Of a DNA stretch of 60,699 nucleotides, positions 1 through 6,909 are shown piece by piece. This DNA is from Vulcanimicrobiota bacterium (GTDB lineage: Bacteria; Vulcanimicrobiota; Vulcanimicrobiia; Eremiobacterales; Eremiobacteraceae): the NCBI GenBank assembly GCA_019235715.1, contig JAFAKE010000013.1, forward strand, positions 1-60,699, read 5' to 3'. The notes beneath the pieces were generated by a model, which did not search any database, was not told where the DNA came from, and saw only the letters and a program-made list of their open reading frames with translations. Within the stretch, counting starts at the first letter, position 1. The number at the start of each line of letters is the position of its first letter. The position numbers were made by a program, and so were the translations under genes.

Positions 1-1
1 C

Positions 2-622
2 GAGCGCGGGCGCGCGTTGATCGAGGAGGGGACGGAACGTATCTATCGTCCGCGGCGCGGCGCGTGGAACCGTCGCTGGTGCGTGCTGACCTATGCGATT
101 CCCGAAGCGCAGCGCGCGCGCCGCGACCGTCTGCGCAAGCAACTCGCTTGGCTCGGTTTCGGACCCTTAGGCGGCGGTGCGTACATCAGTCCGAATCCAG
201 TGGCGGCGCAAGCCGCGCGCCTCGCCGCCGAGCACGGCGTCGCCGGCTACGCGCGCATCTTCGAGGCGCGTTTTGCAGGACCGGTGTCGGCGGACGATTT
301 GATCCGGCGCTGCTGGAACATCGAGCGCATCAGCGAGCAATACGATCTGTTCATCAAGCATTACCAGCCGTTATGCATGCGCGATGCCGCACTGCGGCGC
401 AAGGGCAAACTGTCGGACGCGGAAGCGTTCGTGCACCGCTTCGCGCTCACGCACGACTTCCGGCGCTTTCCATTCATCGATCCAGACCTGCCCGCAGAAT
501 TGCTGCCCCGTTCGTGGCCCGGTGCGCGCGCGCGCGAACTTTTCGAGGCGTATCACCGATCGCTGAGCGACGGTGCGCTCGCGTATTTCAAGTCAACGGC
601 AGCAGCTGCGCGTGCCGCCTGA
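2..622 (+). CDS. PaaX-family transcriptional regulator, 5' end cut by window
   Basis: The reading frame is open from the first bases and reads RGRALIEEGTERIY, which resembles the end of a PaaX N-terminal winged helix, so the true start lies outside the window. The visible 200 or so residues match the PaaX core and C-terminal region: a WNRRW segment, a segment with RDRLRKQLAWLGFGPL, and a helical C-terminus. In the family, PaaX represses phenylacetate catabolism genes and is released by phenylacetyl-CoA. The effector here is inferred only. The next gene starts inside or at the end of this one, suggesting co-transcription. A 3-hydroxyacyl-CoA dehydrogenase lies about 1.6 kb downstream on the other strand, which fits an acyl-CoA degradation neighbourhood. 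Confidence 0.8.
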   Translation, partial: ERGRALIEEGTERIYRPRRGAWNRRWCVLTYAIPEAQRARRDRLRKQLAWLGFGPLGGGAYISPNPVAAQAARLAAEHGVAGYARIFEARFAGPVSADDLIRRCWNIERISEQYDLFIKHYQPLCMRDAALRRKGKLSDAEAFVHRFALTHDFRRFPFIDPDLPAELLPRSWPGARARELFEAYHRSLSDGALAYFKSTAAAARAA

Positions 623-1580
623 GCAGCTCGCGCCCGATCTGTGGCGCATACGCGTACCGCTGCCCTTCCGGCTGCGCGAGGTCAATCTGTATCTCGTGCG
701 CGGGGACCACGGCTATACGCTGATCGATGCCGGCATTGACACCGCAGACGCTCGCAGCACATTTGACGGCGCTTTGGGCGAGCTAGGCCTAACCGAGAGC
801 GACATCGAGCGCGTGTACGTGACGCACATGCATCCGGACCACATCGGCATGGCGGGCCTGCGGGCGCGAGCCGGATCTCGCGTCTTCATCATGCGCGAGG
901 AAGAGCGGCGGGCCCGGTTCGTCTGGGGCACTGAGCCGTTTAGCGACTGGATCACGCACGCACGCGAACATGGAGCAGGTGGGGACGTCGCCGAGGGGAT
1001 CGTCGTGGCCGTCACCATGCTGCGCAAGGCGGTCACGCTGCCCGAGCGTTTCGAGTTCGTCGCCGACGGTGAGGTCGTCGAAGCGGGCGCGCGCAAGTTG
1101 CGTATCGTGTGGACCCCTGGCCACAGCGACTTCCATTACGTACTCGTTGACGACGAGGCGCGAGTGATCTTCTGCGGCGATCAGCTGTTGCCGACGATCA
1201 CGCCGAATATCGGGTTGTACCCCGAATGCCGTCCAAACCCGCTCGAAGATTTCTTATGGTCGCTTGGCCGCTTCGAACGCGAAGCGACCTACACTATCCT
1301 GCCTGCGCACGGCGAGAACTACGCCACGTTACCCGAGAGACTCGGGCAGTTCCGCACGCATCATGAGGAGCGTTTAGCGGGCATTCGTTCGCAAGTCGTG
1401 GCGAGCGATGGCGCGGGCGCGACAGCATTTGACATCGTACGCCATTTTTGGGGCGACAAGCTGTCGACGCATGAACTGCGCTTTGCGCTCGTCGAAGTCG
1501 TCGCACATTTGGAATACTTGCGTTTTGCAGGCGATGTCACGCGCGAAACTGTTTCAGGGATTCAGCGTTATCGATCCTAA
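612..1580 (+). CDS. MBL-fold metallo-hydrolase
   Basis: A metallo-beta-lactamase fold hydrolase of about 322 residues. The signature THMHPDHIG (H-x-H-x-D-H) binds two metal ions. It is followed by TPGHS and by CGDQLLP, which supply the further His and Asp ligands, and PAHGEN supplies the last His. The layout resembles glyoxalase II/LACTB2-type hydrolases acting on thioesters or similar esters; the substrate is unknown. I chose the GTG at 612, which overlaps the end of the PaaX-type gene by 11 bases; an in-frame GTG at 573 is the alternative, and neither has a convincing ribosome binding site. The last 100 residues are a helical C-terminal domain. The gene is probably translationally coupled to the regulator. 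Confidence 0.85.
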   Translation: MPPEQLAPDLWRIRVPLPFRLREVNLYLVRGDHGYTLIDAGIDTADARSTFDGALGELGLTESDIERVYVTHMHPDHIGMAGLRARAGSRVFIMREEERRARFVWGTEPFSDWITHAREHGAGGDVAEGIVVAVTMLRKAVTLPERFEFVADGEVVEAGARKLRIVWTPGHSDFHYVLVDDEARVIFCGDQLLPTITPNIGLYPECRPNPLEDFLWSLGRFEREATYTILPAHGENYATLPERLGQFRTHHEERLAGIRSQVVASDGAGATAFDIVRHFWGDKLSTHELRFALVEVVAHLEYLRFAGDVTRETVSGIQRYRS

Positions 1581-1607
1581 AACGAAACCAACCCCGTTAG
1601 GGGTTGG
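1580..1607 (-). terminator. Rho-independent terminator, minus strand
   Basis: An 8-bp GC-rich hairpin (CCAACCCC / GGGGTTGG, loop of four bases) is followed, read on the minus strand, by TTTCGTTTTAGG. It has no T-run on the plus side, so it ends transcripts coming from the right, that is the minus-strand operon 3431-1799 and the structured element behind it. Confidence 0.7.
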
Positions 1608-1773
1608 CCGCGGCTGTCCTGTCAAGTCTCTTCCATTCTACCGTCAGACGGCTACAAACGCAAGCCAATTCTTGAAGGCAACACCTGTCCAGCGGCCGCT
1701 GCCTTCTCCACCTTCGCGGAGTTGGACGCAGCGGAATCGAACCCGCGCGGCCGACGTGACAGGACAGCCGCGG
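1608..1773. repeat. Perfect 17-bp inverted repeat, arms 132 bp apart
   Basis: CCGCGGCTGTCCTGTCA at 1608-1624 is the exact reverse complement of 1757-1773. Outside the arms the similarity continues as GGTT next to each copy. One arm is the anticodon region of the tRNA-like element at 1721-1792; the other abuts the terminator hairpin. In a minus-strand transcript the arms could pair and enclose the T-arm-like hairpin. Confidence 0.85.
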
Positions 1774-1792
1774 TAACCAGCCTGCGCCCAAC
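1721..1792 (-). ncRNA. tRNA(Asp)-like structured element, degenerate
   Basis: Read on the minus strand, 1792-1782 (GTTGGGCGCAG) pairs over 11 positions, with one G-U, with 1731-1721 (CTGCGTCCAAC), like an acceptor stem. Inside lie a T-arm look-alike (GCGGG, loop TTCGATT, CCGCT) and an anticodon-loop look-alike CTGTCAC, as in bacterial tRNA-Asp with GTC anticodon. The D-arm is too short, the anticodon stem has a mismatch, and position 8 is A, so it is not a normal functional tRNA. It could be a decayed tRNA gene, a tRNA-mimicking 3' UTR or a structured small RNA. It lies between the stop of the 1799-2173 gene and a minus-strand terminator. Confidence 0.35.
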
Positions 1793-1798
1793 GCCGCT

Positions 1799-2173
1799 TT
1801 AATCACTCCCCGAGGCGCCAGCGTAAAGACTACTCGCCCGTAACCAACCAGTCAAAGCCGATGCCGCGCCGAGCGCAAGCGCGATGATCGCAAGCGTCGC
1901 AAGCCATTGGCTTGCTTGACCAGGCAATTGATAGATCGCGCCGAGCGCAAGCCCGAGCGCGAGGACGCCGAGGCCGACTTGCATCGATGCGCGTGCGCGC
2001 GTCGCGAAGAAGGCGCACAGGACGGCGAGCACGGCGAGCAGACTAAAGCCACCGGCATACAAACTCACAAGGCCGACGAATCCGCCCGCTAAACAGATGG
2101 CGCCAATCCCGCTCGTAACTTCTGCGACCCCGCCGTTGCCGGCGCGGCGTATCAACGGTACGCCGAGCAGCAA
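1799..2173 (-). CDS. Small membrane protein, function unknown
   Basis: A hydrophobic protein of about 124 residues with four probable membrane helices and short loops; no family recognised. The first standard start codon in frame is the TTG at 2173, but it has no ribosome binding site. A perfect GGAGGT sits further upstream, followed after six bases by an in-frame ATC at 2224, giving an N-terminal extension (IEYFNLIFWLNAGIGAALLLG) that completes the first helix. Translation may therefore start at ATC, or by coupling, since this start lies inside the end of the dehydrogenase gene (stop at 2206-2208). It is the last gene of the minus-strand operon. Confidence 0.6.
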   Translation of the reverse strand: MLLGVPLIRRAGNGGVAEVTSGIGAICLAGGFVGLVSLYAGGFSLLAVLAVLCAFFATRARASMQVGLGVLALGLALGAIYQLPGQASQWLATLAIIALALGAASALTGWLRASSLYAGASGSD

Positions 2174-2205
2174 CGCTGCGCCGATGCCGGCGTTCAGCCA
2201 GAAAA

Positions 2206-3081
2206 TCAGGTTGAAGTATTCGATGGCGCGACCTCCTTCGGGTATTCGTAGACGCCGCGGCCGACCTTACGCCCGAGGCGCCCGGCTTTGACGTACTTGA
2301 CGAGCAGTGGACAGGGCCGGAATTTCTCACCCAGAGACTCGTGCAGATACTCGAGCACTTTGAGTCGCGTATCCAAACCGACAAGATCGATCATCTCGAA
2401 CGGACCCATCGGGTGGTTCAGGCCGAGCTTCAGCGCTTTGTCGATGTCGCGCGCGGACGCGACTCCTTCTTGCAGCATGTAGAACGCTTCGTTACCGATC
2501 ATCGCATTGATGCGGCTTGTCGCGAAACCGGGCGCTTCGTTGATCAGGACCGTCTCCTTGCCCGAACGCGTCGCAACTTCAAGCGCGACGTCAACCGCGC
2601 GCTGCGACGTTTCAAGTCCGCGTACGATTTCCACGAGCCTCATGATGTGCGCTGGATTGAAGTAATGCATGCCGATGACTCGCTCGGGCGACTTGATGGC
2701 TGAGGCGATCTCCGTGATGGACAGTGCGGATGTGTTCGTCGCAAACACCGCATCGGGCTTGCAGACATTTTCGAGCTCTCCGAAGACGAGATGTTTGAGA
2801 CCCAGGTCCTCCGGAACCGCTTCGATGAGGAGTTGCGCATCGGCGGCTGAGGCGCTCTGTGTCGACGGCGTGATGCGCGCTCGCGCGGCTCGCGCCTCAT
2901 CGGCGCTGATCTTGCCGCGCTCGACGCCCGCTTGCAAGTTGGCCTCGATGGTGGCCATGCCGCGGCTCAATCCTTCGCCTGCGGCGTCCACCAACGTCAC
3001 CATAAAACCGGCCACAGCCAAACTGTGCGCGATGCCGTTGCCCATCGTGCCCGCGCCGATCACCGCGATGCGTTCGATCAC
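2206..3081 (-). CDS. 3-hydroxyacyl-CoA dehydrogenase (3-hydroxybutyryl-CoA dehydrogenase type)
   Basis: A 291-residue NAD-dependent dehydrogenase of the fadB/paaH/hbd family. It begins with the Rossmann motif IAVIGAGTMGNGIA (residues about 5-18). It carries the HYFNPAHIMRLVEIV segment with the catalytic His-Glu region, and ends with the C-terminal helical dimerisation domain containing NHPMGPFEMIDLVGLDT. It oxidises 3-hydroxyacyl-CoA to 3-oxoacyl-CoA with NAD+. Start GTG at 3081 is preferred because family homology begins there; longer in-frame readings give a low-quality Arg-rich leader. It overlaps the upstream 117-codon ORF by four bases (GTGA). Near a PaaX-type regulator it may act as PaaH on 3-hydroxyadipyl-CoA; this is inference. 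Confidence 0.88.
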   Translation of the reverse strand: MIERIAVIGAGTMGNGIAHSLAVAGFMVTLVDAAGEGLSRGMATIEANLQAGVERGKISADEARAARARITPSTQSASAADAQLLIEAVPEDLGLKHLVFGELENVCKPDAVFATNTSALSITEIASAIKSPERVIGMHYFNPAHIMRLVEIVRGLETSQRAVDVALEVATRSGKETVLINEAPGFATSRINAMIGNEAFYMLQEGVASARDIDKALKLGLNHPMGPFEMIDLVGLDTRLKVLEYLHESLGEKFRPCPLLVKYVKAGRLGRKVGRGVYEYPKEVAPSNTST

Positions 3082-3431
3082 GAACTGCGTCTGCGGCGGC
3101 GGCGCGTGCCCGACGCGTGCAACGTCTCGATGCCTGCCGCGTATTGGCGCACTGCGCCGAACGCGCCGGCCAGGCGCGACCAGGCGGAATGACGGCGGAC
3201 GACCGCGCCGGCGCCGACCCGGATATAGGTGTCCGCGGCGCGCAGCTGGCGAATCGCCGCGCGCCACGCGCGGTATGGGTCGACGCCACCCGCCACCGAG
3301 CCAAGACGGTCTATGATGGGTGGCGGGGCGATGCGCGGATGGGCCGACGTGATCTCAAGACGCGCGAGCGTGTACTCGGCGACCGCCTGATTGTAGCCGG
3401 CGACCATCACGCGGAGGCGCAAGCGAATCAT
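3078..3431 (-). CDS. Hypothetical protein, 117 aa
   Basis: No family recognised. The ATG at 3431 opens a 117-residue frame. It has a plausible composition, with amphipathic helices around DPYRAWRAAIRQLRAADTYIR and SRLAGAFGAVRQYAAGI, and a highly basic tail (GTRRRRRRSS). It ends in a GTGA overlap with the dehydrogenase start, the arrangement expected for a coupled operon. Its start is 18 bp from the divergent GNAT gene, leaving little room for separate promoters. The chance that this is a shadow frame is real, because the GC-rich sequence keeps long frames open. Confidence 0.45.
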   Translation of the reverse strand: MIRLRLRVMVAGYNQAVAEYTLARLEITSAHPRIAPPPIIDRLGSVAGGVDPYRAWRAAIRQLRAADTYIRVGAGAVVRRHSAWSRLAGAFGAVRQYAAGIETLHASGTRRRRRRSS

Positions 3432-3449
3432 TCTGTAAAGCCCCGTACT

Positions 3450-3899
3450 ATGCGGCTGCGGCGAGCGACCGAACACGACGCACACGCCATCCAAGAACTG
3501 CTCGTCCGTTGCGGCCCCGAGGGCGCGCTTGCTGCGGTTGAACCGATGCTGGGCGACATCGAAGTGTTTTTGCGCAGTGAGAGCGCGGGCGCCTTCATTA
3601 TCGCCGATCCCAATGGCAATGCCGGCGTGGCGATGTTCGACCGCCAGGGCGATGTCCTGTGGCTGTTCCGCGTCGCCGTTGTGCCGGCGGCGCGCAGTCG
3701 CGGTCTGGGAAAAGCGCTCGTCAACGCGGTCGAGGCCGCGGCGCGCGGGATGGGCCTGAGCGCGGTGTTCGTTCAAATGCCGGCACAGCTTGAGTCACGT
3801 CAGTTCTTCGAAGCCCTTGGATATCGGACGGATCTCGAAGAGCCGGATGTGGTCGGCGGCCAAGCGATCACGCTCGTCGACCTCGTCAAGCTTGTCTGA
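3450..3899 (+). CDS. GNAT-family N-acetyltransferase
   Basis: A 149-residue GNAT protein. It starts MRLRRATEHDAHAIQELL, a typical beta1-alpha1 opening. The central strand LWLFRVAVVPAARSRGLGKALV contains the acetyl-CoA binding motif R-x-x-G-L-G, and the FVQMPAQLESRQFFEALGYR segment is motif B with the common FYexLGF-like ending. The acceptor substrate is unknown. The ATG at 3450 is chosen because homology starts here; the frame stays open further upstream without family features. It faces the 117-aa gene divergently and converges on the acylase gene. Confidence 0.85.
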   Translation: MRLRRATEHDAHAIQELLVRCGPEGALAAVEPMLGDIEVFLRSESAGAFIIADPNGNAGVAMFDRQGDVLWLFRVAVVPAARSRGLGKALVNAVEAAARGMGLSAVFVQMPAQLESRQFFEALGYRTDLEEPDVVGGQAITLVDLVKLV

Positions 3900-3908
3900 G
3901 CCCGCGCG

Positions 3909-6263
3909 TCACTTCGGATTCAAGATCAGCGTGTGCTGCGTGGCCGCCGACACGGCGTTTTGGGTGAATGGCAGCGGCGCCCAATGCACATCGGTGTAGT
4001 CGGCGAGTTGATCGTCGTAATGCGGATCGCTGTAGACCCCCGATTCGCCGAGCGTCAGCAACATCGAAGAATTGTCCAGATCGGCGAGATCGACCACAAG
4101 GCGTTGCGACGGACCGTGATCGGGCTTGTTGGCGTAGACGGAAAATCCGCTGCCCGGCTCACGCACCGGTGGAATGCTCAGGAAGCCAAGAATCCACTCC
4201 GCCGACAATGGATGCCGATAGATCGCGGCATTCTTTTGGCCCCACACCTCAAGTGCGCCGATGCCGTCGGCACCCTTGCCATCTGTGACCTCGCCGGCAG
4301 CGGCCACGACCGCCGTCTGAACGCGCGCCTTGGTAAGGCCTGAACGGTTCAGACGCTGATCGCCATCGAGCACGCGCAGAAGCGGCACGATCTTCCAATA
4401 ATGTTTATCGTACTGCGCGTACAGTTCCATGCCGAAGCGCGGCAGCAGCAGGTCTTGCCCGAGCCGATTCTCTTCGAGCACGACAAATGTGGGGATGCGC
4501 GAATCGGCGGTCATCTTGCCGTCCCAGGCTTGCAATTGCGTCGCGAGCGCGCGCATTTGCGGATCCGCAGAACCCGCGAGGAGACGCGCCGTCTCGCGCG
4601 CGAGACGCCAGCGCGGATAATCGAAGATATCCGCTTGGATCGCGCCGATCGTCTGCGCCGATGCGTCGCGCAATCCACGCAGCTGGCCGGCGATGCGGTT
4701 CGCGCGGAACGGCGGCTCGAAATACGTCGATAAAAGCGGACGGAACGCAGGCGGAACGAGCGCTTGATTCGCGGTGACGACGAAGCCGTCGCGCGGGTTG
4801 AGCGCATGCGGCAGAGATCCGAACGGCACCGTGCCGCGCCACGCGAATCTGTCGTCCTGGCCTTCGACCGGCAGCGAACCATCGCCGGCGGCCCGCAGCG
4901 GCACGGCGCCCGCATCCTGGTATCCGATATTGCCGGCTGAATCCGCGTATCCGAAGTTGAGAACCGGTCCGACCTGATGCGCGAGCGCCGCGCGGAATTG
5001 CGCAAAATTCTGCGCCACGTCAACACCGAACAGCGCTTGCGCTTCTCCGCCGCCATGCAGAATCGTCCACGCAAGCGCAAGACCACGCGTGCCTTCTCGC
5101 TTGATGACCGGACCGTGGCGCGTGACTAGCACGTCGAGCGTCTCATCGCCTTTGCCCTTGACGCCGATGCGCTCGACGCGGTGTTCTGCTTTGCGCCACA
5201 TTCCGTTTGCGAAGTACTCGTCGGACGTCGGCGAGCGAAAGCGCTCGATGTACAGATCTTCGACCGCTTCTTCTGCACTCGTCACGCCGAACGCGATGCG
5301 CTCGTTGTGTCCGATGACGATGCCGGGGATTCCGGGCAGCGTGAACCCGGCGACGTGCATCTGGCCGCCATAGAGATCGGCCGTCCACCACGTGCTCGGC
5401 AGCGTGCGCCCGAGATGCGTGTCGTTTGAAAGAACCGGCTTGTGCGACGTGGTGCGCGCGCCGGACACGGCCCAATTATTAGAGCCCGTGCCGCGCTCGT
5501 GCCCGGTCGGGTCGGCGCCAAGCGTCAGGCGGAATTTCGCGAGCGAGACCGCGGCGGCCGGGTTTGCTTGTGCGCCCGTTCCATAGCCGGGAATGTAGCG
5601 CTCCAGCGCAGGCATCTGCATGTCGACGAGCGCGCCGGCAGCCTGCGGGCCAAGCTTATCTGTGAGCGATGCCTTGACTTGGATGTAATACCACTGATCG
5701 TCGAGCCGCTGACCCATCAGCTTGACGACCGCCAGCGTGTCGACCGGCCGCCACGGTTCCCAACCGTACCCGAGCAGTTTGAACTCGATTGGCAGCCGGT
5801 GCGAGGCGGCGGCGGCGTTCACGCCATCGGCATACGCCTGCAGCGCGGAGCGCGAACGCGCGTCGAGCGCATCGACGTTCGCCTGCGCAGCCTCAGCAAG
5901 CCCCAACGTGCGCATATAGCGGTCGATATCCAATGCCGCGGGCCCGGCGAATTCCGACAGACGCCCTTCGGCCTGACGACGCAGCGTATCCATCTGCCAA
6001 AGGCGGTCCTGCGCACACGCAAAACCCTCGCCGAAGAGCGCATCATTGACCGTTTGCGCCTCGATGTGCGGTATGCCGCGATCGTCGCGCCGAATTGTGA
6101 TCGGCGCGGTGGGACCGGAGACCACGAGCGTTCCATCAAGACGGGGGATCGGCGCGCGGATGAACCACACCACCCAGACGATTGCGGCCACAAGCGCGAT
6201 GAACAGCAAAGCCAAGAGCGTGCGCCACAGCGTGGCGCTCGCATCACGTGTCGTGATCGACAT
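3909..6263 (-). CDS. Penicillin acylase family protein (Ntn hydrolase), membrane anchored
   Basis: A 784-residue precursor of the penicillin G acylase / acyl-homoserine lactone acylase family. An N-terminal membrane helix (about residues 14-35) anchors it so that the enzyme faces the periplasm. The A chain follows, then the autocatalytic cleavage site GTG-SNNWAVSG with the nucleophile Ser about 261, which becomes the beta-chain N-terminus. Ligand segments such as NDTHLG and GVTSAEEAVEDLY follow. Family members hydrolyse amides of small acyl or aryl-acyl groups, including quorum signals; the substrate here is not determinable. The ATG at 6263 was chosen because it precedes the membrane helix, and it overlaps the flavoprotein gene by 20 bases. 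Confidence 0.9.
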   Translation of the reverse strand: MSITTRDASATLWRTLLALLFIALVAAIVWVVWFIRAPIPRLDGTLVVSGPTAPITIRRDDRGIPHIEAQTVNDALFGEGFACAQDRLWQMDTLRRQAEGRLSEFAGPAALDIDRYMRTLGLAEAAQANVDALDARSRSALQAYADGVNAAAASHRLPIEFKLLGYGWEPWRPVDTLAVVKLMGQRLDDQWYYIQVKASLTDKLGPQAAGALVDMQMPALERYIPGYGTGAQANPAAAVSLAKFRLTLGADPTGHERGTGSNNWAVSGARTTSHKPVLSNDTHLGRTLPSTWWTADLYGGQMHVAGFTLPGIPGIVIGHNERIAFGVTSAEEAVEDLYIERFRSPTSDEYFANGMWRKAEHRVERIGVKGKGDETLDVLVTRHGPVIKREGTRGLALAWTILHGGGEAQALFGVDVAQNFAQFRAALAHQVGPVLNFGYADSAGNIGYQDAGAVPLRAAGDGSLPVEGQDDRFAWRGTVPFGSLPHALNPRDGFVVTANQALVPPAFRPLLSTYFEPPFRANRIAGQLRGLRDASAQTIGAIQADIFDYPRWRLARETARLLAGSADPQMRALATQLQAWDGKMTADSRIPTFVVLEENRLGQDLLLPRFGMELYAQYDKHYWKIVPLLRVLDGDQRLNRSGLTKARVQTAVVAAAGEVTDGKGADGIGALEVWGQKNAAIYRHPLSAEWILGFLSIPPVREPGSGFSVYANKPDHGPSQRLVVDLADLDNSSMLLTLGESGVYSDPHYDDQLADYTDVHWAPLPFTQNAVSAATQHTLILNPK

Positions 6264-6828
6264 AGTAGCCGCCACGGATGCGCTCGATGATCGAGATCGC
6301 GACGCGCGCGCCGTCCCCGGCGGACACGATCGCTTGGCTGGGCAATCCGGTGATGCGACCAGCGGCGTACAGTCCGTCGACGCTCGTCTGGCCACGCTCG
6401 TCCACGCTGACAAAGCGCGCGCCGTGGCCGCCCAATTCGAGGCCGAATCCGCGCGCGATATCGGTACGTTTATTGGAGGCAAGCAATAGAAACGTCGCGT
6501 CGTCGGTGCCGCTGCTGGTCTGTATCTCGAATGCATCGCCGCGCTTGACGCTCAAAACATCGTCGTCGATCAGGACCGCGCCGAACCTCTGCGCGTGGCG
6601 CCGCCCAAGATCGATGAGCTCCGCGCCCCCGACACCGTCGGGAAATCCGAGATAGTTGTGGACGCGCGAAACGCGATAAAGACTCGATTCGTGCTGGTCG
6701 TACACCGCTGCCGAGACTTGTGCACGTGCGAGAAATAACGCCGCGGAAAGACCAGCCACACCGCCGCCGACGATGGCCACATGGTATCGACTCAAGGCTG
6801 CGCCGATTCGAGAAAGGGCCGGACTCAC
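6244..6828 (-). CDS. Short FAD-dependent thioredoxin-reductase-like oxidoreductase
   Basis: A 194-residue flavoprotein with the FAD dinucleotide motif VAIVGGGVAGLSAALFLARA near the N-terminus and the second FAD motif with GLYAAGRITGLPSQAIVSAGDGARVAI near the C-terminus. It is homologous to the FAD domain of thioredoxin reductase (NYLGFPDGVGGAEL resembles the NYPGFP region) but lacks the NADPH-binding insert and the CxxC redox pair. Electron donor and acceptor are unknown. The GTG at 6828 is the start in the widest frame; an internal GTG just before VAIVGGG is possible. It overlaps the downstream acylase gene and should be co-transcribed with it. Confidence 0.75.
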   Translation of the reverse strand: MSPALSRIGAALSRYHVAIVGGGVAGLSAALFLARAQVSAAVYDQHESSLYRVSRVHNYLGFPDGVGGAELIDLGRRHAQRFGAVLIDDDVLSVKRGDAFEIQTSSGTDDATFLLLASNKRTDIARGFGLELGGHGARFVSVDERGQTSVDGLYAAGRITGLPSQAIVSAGDGARVAISIIERIRGGYYVDHDT

Positions 6829-6854
6829 CCGCTCGCGTGTCTGCCATCAGCGAG

Positions 6855-6889
6855 TAAAACAGCGAAGCCGCCCTCGCGGAGCGGCTTCG
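6855..6889 (-). terminator. Rho-independent terminator for the minus-strand NHL lipoprotein
   Basis: A 9-bp stem CGAAGCCGC / GCGGCTTCG with a nine-base loop is followed on the minus strand by CTGTTTTAC. It lies just past the stop of the lipoprotein gene at 6910. Confidence 0.65.
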
Positions 6890-6909
6890 TCATACGAACG
6901 CGCTACGTG

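Noticed and set aside
1588-1806. Circularly permuted tmRNA or T-box riboswitch as the explanation of the tRNA-like region
   Set aside because: The inverted repeat encloses a T-arm as a permuted tmRNA would, but the D-loop signature (GGNTTCGACGG), a 5' acceptor strand after the T-arm and a tag reading frame are absent. The T-box sequence is also absent.
1597-1806. 69-codon minus-strand ORF in the gap
   Set aside because: It covers the structured element and the inverted repeat; composition is Arg/Pro-rich and no ribosome binding site is visible.
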